The notes under the pieces: generated by a model
The model's database searches: none
What the model saw: the letters and a program-made list of their open reading frames with translations, nothing else
Told to the model about the DNA's origin: nothing
Virus record (IMG/VR): IMGVR_UViG_3300027759_004177
Coordinates: 292,866-356,865 of that record
Reading direction: 5' to 3' (one strand)
DNA: 64,000 nt
DNA from: a virus
Made by a program: the position numbers and the translations under genes
Part shown: positions 29,384-37,901 of the stretch, in pieces
Position numbering within the stretch: position 1 is the stretch's first letter
How the letters are laid out: every line of letters begins with the position of its first letter

Positions 29384-30587
29384 CACGATATGTATGTTGC
29401 CGTGGGTCAGCATTGAAGCTAGTCCAATGGGCACCACACGTCCTTGCTGTATGGCATATGATGAGATTACCGATGAGTCAGGCAAGAAGTACGACTTAAA
29501 CGAAACTAATCTTGAAGTGGCATACCACAGTGAGTATATGCAGGACTTACGACGTCAGTTTCGTTGTGGAGAAAAACCTGCAACCTGTAATCGTTGTTGG
29601 GAAGAAGAAGCCGCAGGTAGGGACAGTAAACGTATACACAGCCAAGTAAGATTAAAAGAATTATACAAACAAGTAGACTGGGCTAATGACGATCCTGATC
29701 AACTATGGTTTGTTGATTTAAAACTGGGTAACATCTGTAACTTAAAATGTCGTATATGTGGTTCTTGGTCCAGTAGTAAGTGGGCTGAAGAAGAACTTGC
29801 TTACATGCCCAAAGACTTTAACAAAAAAGAGCACATTGCCTACACTTGGCTACGGCAAGGTGCATGGCCACGCAAGACCACAACCTTCTGGGATAACATG
29901 CGTGACTTGTTGCCCAACATCCGGTACTTTGAATTTACCGGTGGCGAGCCCTGGATGATACAAGAACACTTTGATTTATTACAGTACGCAGTAGATCAAG
30001 GATACAGTAAAAATATTGATATACACTACAACACCAATGCTACACAACAACCTAGTACTCCACAAATTTTAATGTGGAAAGAGTTTGGCCGAGTTGACAT
30101 TGCCTTTAGTATTGACAACGTAGGCTCACGTTTTGAATATGAACGCTACGGAGCCAATTGGCTATTGGCAAACAAGATCATTGATGATGTGCATTTTACA
30201 CAGGCTGTCGACGCTCCTAATATTACCACACAGTTATGCTTTACTATCAACATACAAAACGTGTATTACCTAGACGAACTACTAGCCTGGGCGGATACAA
30301 AAAGATTTGGCGACGTCTATTTTAATATGATGCATAGCCCAGATCACATGAGCATACAAATGATGACTCCGGCAGCACAGGAGTTGGTACTAAACAAATT
30401 AAAAACAACATTTTGGAAAAATAACAAATATCAACAAGAAATTGATAGTGTAATTAAATTTATTGAACTTGGCACAGGCAGTGATGGCCGAGAGTTTTTG
30501 TTTAAGATGCAACGTACAGATGAACATCGCAAACAAAACTTTATGGATACACATGAAGAAATAGCACGGGCAATGGGTTATGAATAA
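29370..30587 (+). CDS. Twitch-type radical SAM protein 4
   Basis: 405 residues. It opens directly with the auxiliary region: 'NTICMLPWVSIEASPMGTTR' followed by 'PCC', and 'TCNRCWEEEAAG'. The radical SAM motif is 'CNLKCRIC' near residue 123, followed by 'GSWSSSKWAEE' and 'FTGGEPWM'. Compared with copy 3 it lacks the 35-residue N-terminal lead. The overlap with the previous gene is 14 bases and with the next 8. A role in the same pathway as its neighbours is inferred from co-localisation. Confidence 0.82.
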   Translation: MNLPNTICMLPWVSIEASPMGTTRPCCMAYDEITDESGKKYDLNETNLEVAYHSEYMQDLRRQFRCGEKPATCNRCWEEEAAGRDSKRIHSQVRLKELYKQVDWANDDPDQLWFVDLKLGNICNLKCRICGSWSSSKWAEEELAYMPKDFNKKEHIAYTWLRQGAWPRKTTTFWDNMRDLLPNIRYFEFTGGEPWMIQEHFDLLQYAVDQGYSKNIDIHYNTNATQQPSTPQILMWKEFGRVDIAFSIDNVGSRFEYERYGANWLLANKIIDDVHFTQAVDAPNITTQLCFTINIQNVYYLDELLAWADTKRFGDVYFNMMHSPDHMSIQMMTPAAQELVLNKLKTTFWKNNKYQQEIDSVIKFIELGTGSDGREFLFKMQRTDEHRKQNFMDTHEEIARAMGYE

Positions 30588-31887
30588 ACCGGCAACACTA
30601 TGCATGGCACCATGGACACACACTTATCTTAGTCCACAAACAGAACGACGCTTGTGCTGTGCCAGCCGTGAACCTGCACAAAACTTTGAACAGTATATAG
30701 ATACATCGGCCGGCACAGGACGATACATTCCCATCACATTAGATGAGCATTGGAACAGTGAACACATGCGTAGTGTGCGCCGTAGAATGATGGCTGGAGA
30801 AACCTTGCCCGAGTGTGAAGTGTGTAACAACAAACTATTAAACACAGACGTTTACCGTAGTTATTTTAATCAATTGTTTGGAGATAAGTACTTACAGGCC
30901 CGAGAGCATACTGATGCAACAGGCTACACGACAATGAAGCCAGTTTCGTGGGATTACAGGTTCAGCAATCTCTGTAATTTTAAATGCCGCATGTGCGGCG
31001 ACATGTTGTCGAGTGCTTGGGAGAGCGAGCAACGCCAACACGGAATGATCGACTTTACAAATCCAAAGAACAATTGGATGCGTCTTGAAGTCAAAGAGCA
31101 AATAGAACAGTTTCAAGACACCCAGATAGAGCAAGAGTTTGCAGATGCCGTGGAACAGCATCGAGTTGAGGAAGTCTACTGGGTTGGTGGTGAACCGTTG
31201 ATGTATGAGCAACACTGGCGCTATATGCAACGGATAATTGAATTGGGAGATGGACCAAATGTTTACGCTCGATACAACACTAATCTTAGTCGTATTAGTT
31301 ATAGAGGCGTTAATTTGTTTAGCGATATTTTATGCCGGTTACGTGACTGGCAAATCTGTGCAAGCATCGACGGCACGGGCAGAATTGGAGAGTATATTAG
31401 ATCAGGTCTTGATTTTGATCAGTGGCTTGCGAACATCCGCCAGGGACTTGCGTACCACCATCACCGCCGCCAGATCCGTCTGGACTTCACTCTTACTACA
31501 CCAGGACTCTTTGAAGTACAAGCGATACAAACGCTCGCCCAAGAACTCGGAGTAGATGTTTTAGCAAAGGTGGTGTTCTCGTTTAGTCCGGACATCATTA
31601 TGAGCCCGTTGGCACTACCTAAAGATGTACTGCATCCTTGGATAGACGAAATTGTGAATGGTACTCCTGGGGAACGTCCTCTTACCGGCCCGTTACGGGA
31701 CATACTGATTCAACTCAAAACAAGACCCACTTTTGCCGAACAATGGCCTGACTCGTATCAAGCAGGCCTACGCAAGGGCAAACAACGAATTCTACAGTTG
31801 GAAAAAATCAGAAACGACACATATACGTTTAGAGATATAATGTACTCGAGACCTGCGGCACTAGAATGGTATGACTCAATCAATTAA
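30580..31887 (+). CDS. Twitch-type radical SAM protein 5
   Basis: 435 residues. Auxiliary cysteines at the N-terminus ('LCMAPWTHTYLSPQTERRLC' followed by 'CASRE', and 'ECEVCNNK'), then 'CNFKCRMC' near residue 132, 'GDMLSSAWESE' and 'WVGGEPLM'. The C-terminal part is the most divergent of the five. It is the last radical SAM gene of the array and overlaps the unknown gene at 31871 by 17 bases. Cluster ligands and the GGE motif are intact, so an active enzyme is expected. Confidence 0.82.
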   Translation: MNKPATLCMAPWTHTYLSPQTERRLCCASREPAQNFEQYIDTSAGTGRYIPITLDEHWNSEHMRSVRRRMMAGETLPECEVCNNKLLNTDVYRSYFNQLFGDKYLQAREHTDATGYTTMKPVSWDYRFSNLCNFKCRMCGDMLSSAWESEQRQHGMIDFTNPKNNWMRLEVKEQIEQFQDTQIEQEFADAVEQHRVEEVYWVGGEPLMYEQHWRYMQRIIELGDGPNVYARYNTNLSRISYRGVNLFSDILCRLRDWQICASIDGTGRIGEYIRSGLDFDQWLANIRQGLAYHHHRRQIRLDFTLTTPGLFEVQAIQTLAQELGVDVLAKVVFSFSPDIIMSPLALPKDVLHPWIDEIVNGTPGERPLTGPLRDILIQLKTRPTFAEQWPDSYQAGLRKGKQRILQLEKIRNDTYTFRDIMYSRPAALEWYDSIN

Positions 31888-32956
31888 AGTAATCTTACGC
31901 AACCCTTTAAACTACACAGATCAAGTTGATTATACAATTACGGCTGCAGATAACCAATTGGCACGGGATTGGGTATCAGCATTAAAATTAGAACTATCGA
32001 GTGGTCGGCTATTAGAAAAGAATTTTTGTTTTATGGGTTTTCCCCGTACAGCCCGCACACTGGAATATCTTTGTGACGAACTCAATCAAGCAGTAGATAT
32101 CATTAATAGTTCTGGCATAGAATATCATATTCCTGAAGTGTTTTCCCCTGACACGGTACGTGGATTTGATTATGCAGATAATGGTGTCAATCATGCTGTA
32201 ATGAATCAACTACACAATCACTTTGAGCGATTGCAAGGAACTGTTTGGGGTTTAAGTGATTATTACCGACGTGCCAACTACGAAACAAAGTATGCTATCC
32301 GACAGTTAAACAACATCTGTCACGAGATGGAAAACCTAATACTAAGTCAGCGTAAAGAAGCCACAGCACCTTATTGGGTACGTCCAAGCCAAATTACTAC
32401 ATTTCTACAAGCCGAGCGTTATGACCTCAAAGGCGAACATCGCACAGGGTTTGCCATCAATGGATATGATCGTGTACTAGGCGGAGTATATATGCATTGG
32501 ACACAGATAGGCAAAACCTTGTTTGAAGTGTTCCGCGACGAAGGAGCACCAGAACTTACAGCAACAACGTGTGAGGCCATCACAGAGTTAAAATACTACT
32601 CAGGCGAATTTGATGTAGAGTGGGGTAACGATGTGACCTTACTAGGCGACAACAATCCTTGGCACACAAAGGAGCAGATAGAGTTTCGCAAGTGGCTAAT
32701 AGCCAACAATCGAGATCCTGCAGATCCTGCATTAAGTCTAGGATACTTGCCTGTAGGACAAGTAGAATTGACAAAGAGTTTTGGTACAGCAGATTATCAA
32801 CAGATATGGAACATACTTGGCAATCATTTGGACATATATCAAATAGAAGCAGGAGACGTATCCGCAACATTTGATTATTGCTGGACCGATGCCACGTACA
32901 AACAACAACAAATAGATCGGATGAGGCCGGGATATGACTATAGTAGCCGGGGGTGA
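31871..32956 (+). CDS. Uncharacterised protein following the radical SAM array
   Basis: 361 residues, no recognised domain. Visible features are a helical middle with 'NQLHNHFERLQGTVWGLSDY' and 'YAIRQLNNICHEMENLILSQ', a beta segment 'GFAINGYDRVLGGVYMHWTQ', and an acidic C-terminus. The cluster of histidines (HNHFE, CHEME, MHW) could bind a metal, resembling four-helix-bundle metal proteins, but this is only a guess. It sits at the boundary between the radical SAM genes and the SGNH trio with overlaps on both sides (17 and 23 bases), so it may be a substrate-binding partner. Confidence 0.65.
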   Translation: MTQSIKVILRNPLNYTDQVDYTITAADNQLARDWVSALKLELSSGRLLEKNFCFMGFPRTARTLEYLCDELNQAVDIINSSGIEYHIPEVFSPDTVRGFDYADNGVNHAVMNQLHNHFERLQGTVWGLSDYYRRANYETKYAIRQLNNICHEMENLILSQRKEATAPYWVRPSQITTFLQAERYDLKGEHRTGFAINGYDRVLGGVYMHWTQIGKTLFEVFRDEGAPELTATTCEAITELKYYSGEFDVEWGNDVTLLGDNNPWHTKEQIEFRKWLIANNRDPADPALSLGYLPVGQVELTKSFGTADYQQIWNILGNHLDIYQIEAGDVSATFDYCWTDATYKQQQIDRMRPGYDYSSRG

Positions 32957-33737
32957 TAGTTTTGTTTTTGGTCACGAATTAAAAGACTGCGGCAAGAACC
33001 CTAGTAAAAATACCTTTACGGCTTTATTGGGCGCCGACGTTTGTGTAGCTCGTGGCGGATACTCCAATAGTGCTATTGCTAGAACAGTGATGTCTGAATG
33101 CAGTCGACATCAAGACAATCTTGGCGTTATTGTTAGTTGGACTTTTTCTAGTAGGTTTGAATTTAGATTTGCCTACAGTACTGGACAAGTTAGCAGCCCC
33201 TGGTACAGCATCAATGCCTGGACCATAGAAGATAATTTTGAAAATATCAAAAGTGAGTTTGTTACAGAAAACGAAGCAATATTTAACAGCCAAGTAGAAA
33301 CTATAAAACGGGCACAGAGCACAGGGGTACAGGACTTTGCAAAAACATTTTATAAACATGTGGGCAGTACAGAGTACTGGGAAATATATACTACACTTAA
33401 AGAAATTGTATTATTACAAAATTATTTGAAGCTACGCAATATACCTTATATGTTTACCTGTGCTGATAACCAAATTGTAAAAAATTATACTGTAGACAAT
33501 GCAGACGTACATATTTCTGCATTATACAATCAAATTGATTTTGATCATTGGTTTTGGTTCCCGCCGGGCACCGGAGCAAATCAAACCGAAACCCCAAGAG
33601 GTTTTTATCAGTGGGCCGTGGAGAATAAATACCCAGTAGGCACCACACATCCGCTGGAACAAGCACACATAGACGCATCCACGTTGATGCAAGGAAAATT
33701 CAATGAATTGGTTACGAAACATTTACAATCGAATTAA
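32934..33737 (+). CDS. SGNH/GDSL hydrolase-like protein
   Basis: 267 residues. Block I 'GGDSFVFGHEL' carries the candidate Ser, block II 'RGGYSNSAIA', block III-like 'IVSWTFSSRFEF' and block V 'TTHPLEQAH' with the catalytic-type His. It is the first of three consecutive members (with 33801 and 34420) that share an HPLE(Q/L) block V. The long middle segment contains aromatic loops ('DHWFWFPPG'). Possible esterase, acyltransferase or sulfotransferase-like substrate handling; the exact reaction is not deducible. Confidence 0.65.
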   Translation: MTIVAGGDSFVFGHELKDCGKNPSKNTFTALLGADVCVARGGYSNSAIARTVMSECSRHQDNLGVIVSWTFSSRFEFRFAYSTGQVSSPWYSINAWTIEDNFENIKSEFVTENEAIFNSQVETIKRAQSTGVQDFAKTFYKHVGSTEYWEIYTTLKEIVLLQNYLKLRNIPYMFTCADNQIVKNYTVDNADVHISALYNQIDFDHWFWFPPGTGANQTETPRGFYQWAVENKYPVGTTHPLEQAHIDASTLMQGKFNELVTKHLQSN

Positions 33738-33804
33738 ACTAGAATTACGCTATCGCAAGAAGTTAAAAGAGCTTCGTAAACGAGATCCATTTATCTATAA
33801 ATGA
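33703..33804 (+). CDS. 33-residue basic peptide
   Basis: A short ORF that overlaps the end of the upstream SGNH gene and the start of the next (ATGA at 33801-33804). It has a good Shine-Dalgarno, AAGGAAAA at 33691-33698. The product is strongly basic: 'MNWLRNIYNRIKLELRYRKK' followed by 'LKELRKRDPFIYK'. It has an amphipathic N-terminal helix and a 'RDPFIYK' tail that I believe recurs in small proteins of related phages (from memory, not checked). It fills the only gap in this part of the operon. It might bind a membrane surface or nucleic acid. Confidence 0.6.
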   Translation: MNWLRNIYNRIKLELRYRKKLKELRKRDPFIYK

Positions 33805-34445
33805 TTTATTGTATCGGAGACAGTTTTACCTACGGGGAAGAACTTGCTGACCGTAATACAGCATGGCCGGCAATATTGGGTAAAAAATTAAATCAACCTG
33901 TGACCAATTGGGGCAAACCAGCAACTGGAAACCATCGCATGGTCAAGCGTACAATGGATGCTGTATTTGCGGGTGCTTCGTTGATTGTCGTTGGTTGGTC
34001 AGATCCAGCTAGACAAGAGTTTGCTGATGATATCAGTATTACTGACTTATGGGCAGGTAGGGATTATCGTAGAATGCAAACCTGTACTGATCATCGACGT
34101 GATTTAATCAAGTATATGACAGCGTATGACGTTCCGGGATATTACTACGCACAGTGGATACGACAAATCGTTTTAACACAGACTTTTTGTCGTGCAAATG
34201 CCGTTCCTTGTGTGATGTTTAGTGCGTGTAATGCTGAAAGTTGGAATATTGATTATATAAAAAAACAAAGTCAACACGAGCATTTAACGCGACACGTAGA
34301 TGTAGACACATACATTGGTTGGCCATATTCAGGATCAACGGAATGGACATATGGTACACCGCATGGCCCGGGCGGTCATCCTCTGGAACAGGGTCATGAG
34401 ATTATAGCAGAAAAAATTTATGAGCATATTAGCCGTCGGGTGTAG
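33801..34445 (+). CDS. SGNH/GDSL hydrolase-like protein
   Basis: 214 residues. Clear SGNH blocks: 'GDSFTYGEEL' (block I Ser), 'ATGNHRMV' (block II Gly), 'VGWSDPARQEF' (block III position) and 'GGHPLEQGHEIIAEKI' (block V His). The compact length and the order of blocks match the next gene closely (shared 'PGGHPLE...GH..IAEKI.EHI'), so they are recent tandem duplicates. Start is fixed by the ATGA overlap with the small basic peptide gene. Confidence 0.7.
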   Translation: MIYCIGDSFTYGEELADRNTAWPAILGKKLNQPVTNWGKPATGNHRMVKRTMDAVFAGASLIVVGWSDPARQEFADDISITDLWAGRDYRRMQTCTDHRRDLIKYMTAYDVPGYYYAQWIRQIVLTQTFCRANAVPCVMFSACNAESWNIDYIKKQSQHEHLTRHVDVDTYIGWPYSGSTEWTYGTPHGPGGHPLEQGHEIIAEKIYEHISRRV

Positions 34446-35070
34446 TTTTACAGCAGGTGCAGAATTACCCAATCCTGCAGAATCTGCTTGGCCCAACCTA
34501 ATAGGAAAATTAAATAATCGTCCAGTAAAAAATTTGGGACTTGGCGGCGCATCCAATGATCGTACATTTAGATTGGTTATAGAGGAAACTGCTCAACAAC
34601 GATTTGATTTGGTTGTTATACAGTGGACTGAACCTAGTCGTATGGAAATATGGAATGCCCGCCGCCGCAATACCATGGATGTAAATATAGGAAAGTTGCA
34701 TTCAAACATGTTTGAGATGTCTTGGCTCGATACTTACTATTGCAATCACTACGATGATTTCCACGCTCATCGTAAATGGGCCGCACAGATATTGTCCTTG
34801 CAAGGATATTTAAAATCAATCGATCAGCCCTATGTTATGGTCAGTTTAAATGGACTTGATCAAAGACTTTACACGGGTGCATGGAGTAGTGTAAAATACT
34901 TGTGGGACGGTGTTGACACCATGCATTACCCAGGTTGGCCGTTTGAGGGAATTTATATGTGGCAAGGTGATTGTCCTAGAGCTCCCGGCGGGCATCCATT
35001 GGAGCTGGGACACAAAAGAATAGCAGAAAAAATAAATGAGCATATTAGGAATCTCGGCTGGCTTCCATGA
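34420..35070 (+). CDS. SGNH/GDSL hydrolase-like protein
   Basis: 216 residues. 'VGCSFTAGAEL' (block I), 'GGASNDRTFR' (block II), 'VIQWTEPSRMEIW' (block III position) and 'APGGHPLELGHKRIAEKI' (block V). Paralogue of the gene immediately upstream, with which it overlaps by 26 bases. It overlaps the carbamoyltransferase gene by 35 bases, so SGNH activity and carbamoylation are probably made together. Confidence 0.7.
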   Translation: MSILAVGCSFTAGAELPNPAESAWPNLIGKLNNRPVKNLGLGGASNDRTFRLVIEETAQQRFDLVVIQWTEPSRMEIWNARRRNTMDVNIGKLHSNMFEMSWLDTYYCNHYDDFHAHRKWAAQILSLQGYLKSIDQPYVMVSLNGLDQRLYTGAWSSVKYLWDGVDTMHYPGWPFEGIYMWQGDCPRAPGGHPLELGHKRIAEKINEHIRNLGWLP

Positions 35071-36517
35071 CGCCGCCATTTCGTTAATTAACTCCGATGG
35101 AGAAATAGTATTTGCCGGGCATTCAGAACGCTACAGCAAACGTAAGAACGATCCAAATCTTTGTATTAGTCTATTAGAAGAGATATGCGATTACCCCATC
35201 GATACCATCGCATACTATGAACGACCTTGGAACAAACAATTACGTCAATTGTACAGTGGGCAAGGAATAGAGTGGAACAAACTTTTTGTTAAACAAATTG
35301 TTCGGGATCAATTGCATGGCTGGTTGGCGTATCCTCCTAAAAACATAAAAACTTATAATCATCATTTGAGTCACGCCGCAGCAGGATTTCAAACAAGTGT
35401 GTTTGACAAAGCCACAGTGGTTGTAATTGATGCTATTGGCGAATGGGATACCATTAGCATTTGGGGTGCTCATTACGTGGATGGTCAGGCCAAATATCAC
35501 AGACTGTGGGGACAGCGGTATCCGCATAGTATTGGACTGTTTTATTCAGCAATGACTCAGCGTGTGGGACTAAAACCCAACGAAGAAGAGTACATATTAA
35601 TGGGCATGAGTGCATATGGTAAAGATAATGTTGCTGACGTTATAAAAAATGCTGTAATTAACAATGAGTGGGATTTGACTTTTAAACAAAATTTACACAC
35701 TGGCGTTGACACGGAGTTTTTACGTGGAATCTCAGACATGGATATTGCCACATCTAGCCAGGCTTTTACAGAAAATCTGATATATAATGTTATGCGTCGA
35801 GCCAAAGACTTTGGCTGGAGCAGAAATTTGGTTTACATGGGCGGAGTTGCCCTAAATTGTTTAGCTAATCGTAATCTTGGTGATTATTTTGAAAAAATTT
35901 GGATCATGCCTAATCCTGGTGACGCTGGTAGCAGTCTTGGCGCCGCTGCCCTTGCCTACGGTAAAAGAATTGACTTCAACAACGCATACCTTGGTCACTG
36001 CATTAGCGGCGACTATCCCGTCAATGCCATCCTTGATTGTTTACTCCACGATAAAATCGTTGGAGTTGCTTCCGGCCGAGCCGAATTTGGACCTCGTGCC
36101 CTTGGGAACAGAAGTCTCCTCGCCGATCCGCGTGGATCAGATATAAAAGATCGTGTCAACCAAATCAAACGTCGTCAAAAGTTTAGGCCATTTGCGCCGG
36201 TTATCTTGGCTGAGCAAGCTGAGTTATTTTTTGATATGCCCCGTGGTTTCAGTGATAGTCCATATATGCAGTCAGTCGCCCATTGCCGGCATCCTGACAC
36301 TTACCCTGCTATTGTGCATCACGACGGCACTAGCCGAGTACAAACGGTTACAGATAATGGCTCAGGCATTAGAGAACTCCTAGAAAAATGGTATGTAATG
36401 ACCGGCTGTCCCATGTTGCTCAACACCAGTCTCAACATTAGAGGTGAACCCATGGTCAACGATCGTGCTGATGCAGATCGATTTGAACAACTATACGGAG
36501 TGCGTGTATGCTCGTAA
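35036..36517 (+). CDS. O-carbamoyltransferase, NodU/CmcH/TobZ family
   Basis: 493 residues. The N-terminal Kae1-like domain opens 'ILGISAGFHDAAISLI' and contains the metal-binding 'HHLSHAA' (H110, H113) and 'MGGVALNCLANRN'. The C-terminal YrdC-like domain carries 'GRAEFGPRALGNRSLLADPR' and 'NTSLNIRGEPMV', diagnostic of this family, which transfers a carbamoyl group from carbamoyl phosphate via carbamoyl-AMP to a hydroxyl of a sugar or antibiotic. It is somewhat short but shows all key motifs. Its place among glycosyltransferases and SGNH proteins suggests a carbamoylated sugar. Confidence 0.88.
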   Translation: MSILGISAGFHDAAISLINSDGEIVFAGHSERYSKRKNDPNLCISLLEEICDYPIDTIAYYERPWNKQLRQLYSGQGIEWNKLFVKQIVRDQLHGWLAYPPKNIKTYNHHLSHAAAGFQTSVFDKATVVVIDAIGEWDTISIWGAHYVDGQAKYHRLWGQRYPHSIGLFYSAMTQRVGLKPNEEEYILMGMSAYGKDNVADVIKNAVINNEWDLTFKQNLHTGVDTEFLRGISDMDIATSSQAFTENLIYNVMRRAKDFGWSRNLVYMGGVALNCLANRNLGDYFEKIWIMPNPGDAGSSLGAAALAYGKRIDFNNAYLGHCISGDYPVNAILDCLLHDKIVGVASGRAEFGPRALGNRSLLADPRGSDIKDRVNQIKRRQKFRPFAPVILAEQAELFFDMPRGFSDSPYMQSVAHCRHPDTYPAIVHHDGTSRVQTVTDNGSGIRELLEKWYVMTGCPMLLNTSLNIRGEPMVNDRADADRFEQLYGVRVCS

Positions 36518-37050
36518 GAATTACAGACAATTTTTATCAACTTACTGATGTGTTTAGTCCAACTCTTTATCAAAGACTGACATCTAGTTTTGATCAAGAT
36601 AGATCCGCCTGGAATCAAATTTCAGATGATAACACTGATGTAAAACGTCAACAGTTAAGTTTATCAGTCAATGAATATCTTGCACAACAGATACATGCAG
36701 AATTAAGAAAGTATGTTAGAATAGCAGAACCACGTGTTGGACCACTATATCAAAATGGTCCACAACTATGGTACGACGACAACGGCTATATTAATACTAT
36801 ACATGATGGTGATGTCAGCCCCAACCACTGTGTCAATGTACAAGTTTACCTCAGCAATGGTGCAGAAAACATGGGCACCTGTTGTTACGATGAAGGTGCT
36901 TGGCATAGTGTACCCTATCAAGCCAACTCAGGATACATGCTGATAGGTCCTACTCGTATACCGCATGGTATGCAACATCCAGTAACCAATCACAGAATGA
37001 GTTTATATCAGGGATTTAGAAACACCGAAGTACCGTCAGATATTTGGTAA
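36508..37050 (+). CDS. Putative 2-oxoglutarate/Fe(II)-type oxygenase
   Basis: 180 residues. The pattern 'YINTIHDGDVSPNHCVNVQV' (H99, D102, H107) followed about 45-50 residues later by 'HGMQHPVTNHRMSLYQGFR' resembles the double-stranded beta-helix of small phage 2OG-Fe(II) oxygenases (distal His and the Arg binding 2-oxoglutarate). The usual HxD spacing is not exact (HDGD), so activity is uncertain. It overlaps the carbamoyltransferase by 10 bases. It could hydroxylate a residue or sugar that is later carbamoylated (inference). Confidence 0.5.
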   Translation: MLVRITDNFYQLTDVFSPTLYQRLTSSFDQDRSAWNQISDDNTDVKRQQLSLSVNEYLAQQIHAELRKYVRIAEPRVGPLYQNGPQLWYDDNGYINTIHDGDVSPNHCVNVQVYLSNGAENMGTCCYDEGAWHSVPYQANSGYMLIGPTRIPHGMQHPVTNHRMSLYQGFRNTEVPSDIW

Positions 37051-37061
37051 AGGAAAACAAA

Positions 37062-37901
37062 ATGACACAACGTATTTTAATTATGGGCCTGCCGGGTGCA
37101 GGTAAAACAACCTTGGCTGGTGCTCTTAAAAAGTATTTGGAACAGTACGGAACAATGAGTATGTATTCTGCTGAACAACTTCCAGTAACCGGGTTTGATG
37201 CTAAGGTAACTTGGTTTAATGCTGACGATATTCGTCGTAAGTACAACGACTGGGATTTTAGCAATGAAGGACGCATCCGCCAAAGCCTACGTATGTTTCA
37301 GTTTAGTATAGAAGCCGGCGGAGAATATGTGATCTGCGACTTTGTTGCACCCTTGGTAGAAATGCGTAACAACTTCAAAGCTGATTGGACCATTTGGGTA
37401 GATACTATACGTGAAGGTCGTTATGCTGACACCAATGCGGCCTTTGTTGAGCCTGACGTGTATGACTTCCGTGTCACAGAACAAAACGCAGAAAAATGGG
37501 CTGAGTTTATTGGATCGCATATTATTGATAACCGCCGCAGGCCCACGTTTGATTGGCGGAAAGAAACTGTACAAATGTTAGGACGTTGGCAACCTTGGCA
37601 CGATGGACACCGTGCTTTGTTTGAGCGTCTAATACAACGCACAGGACAAGTAGTCATACAAATACGTGACGTACAAGGTTGGCAAGGATCAAATCCATTT
37701 GAAGTAGAAAAGGTTAAAGGCTTTATTCGTCGCGACCTAGATCCAATCTATCAAGGACAATATGAAATACAAGTGGTACCTAATATTGTACACATTGGTT
37801 GGGGTCGTGGAGTAGGATATACCAGTGGTGAAGAAACATTTGATGAAGCTGTCACAGACATCAGTGCCACAAAGATTCGTCGAGAACTAGGACTCAAGTG
37901 A
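37062..37901 (+). CDS. Bifunctional P-loop kinase / nucleotidyltransferase fusion
   Basis: 279 residues from the ATG at 37062, which has AAAGGAAAA just upstream; a TTG at 37044 is less likely. Residues 1-150 are an APS-kinase-like P-loop domain ('MGLPGAGKTTLAGALKKYL', then 'FNADDIRRKYNDWDFSNEGR', 'VICDFVAP'). From about residue 168 comes a nucleotidyltransferase domain: 'GRWQPWHDGHRALFERLI' with the (H)xGH motif and 'ISATKIRREL' near the end. Such a fusion could activate a phosphorylated compound with a nucleotide, as in sugar or cofactor activation. It is the last gene of the plus-strand operon and converges with the next gene, overlapping it by 15 bases. Confidence 0.75.
   Translation: MTQRILIMGLPGAGKTTLAGALKKYLEQYGTMSMYSAEQLPVTGFDAKVTWFNADDIRRKYNDWDFSNEGRIRQSLRMFQFSIEAGGEYVICDFVAPLVEMRNNFKADWTIWVDTIREGRYADTNAAFVEPDVYDFRVTEQNAEKWAEFIGSHIIDNRRRPTFDWRKETVQMLGRWQPWHDGHRALFERLIQRTGQVVIQIRDVQGWQGSNPFEVEKVKGFIRRDLDPIYQGQYEIQVVPNIVHIGWGRGVGYTSGEETFDEAVTDISATKIRRELGLK

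Noticed and set aside
33795-33802. TATAAATG resembling a late promoter
   Set aside because: It encodes the last residues of the small basic peptide and sits on the next start codon; no space for a promoter product.
37044-37061. TTG start for the kinase-nucleotidyltransferase gene
   Set aside because: The ATG at 37062 follows AAAGGAAAA and begins right at the domain; the TTG overlaps the previous gene without a ribosome binding site.
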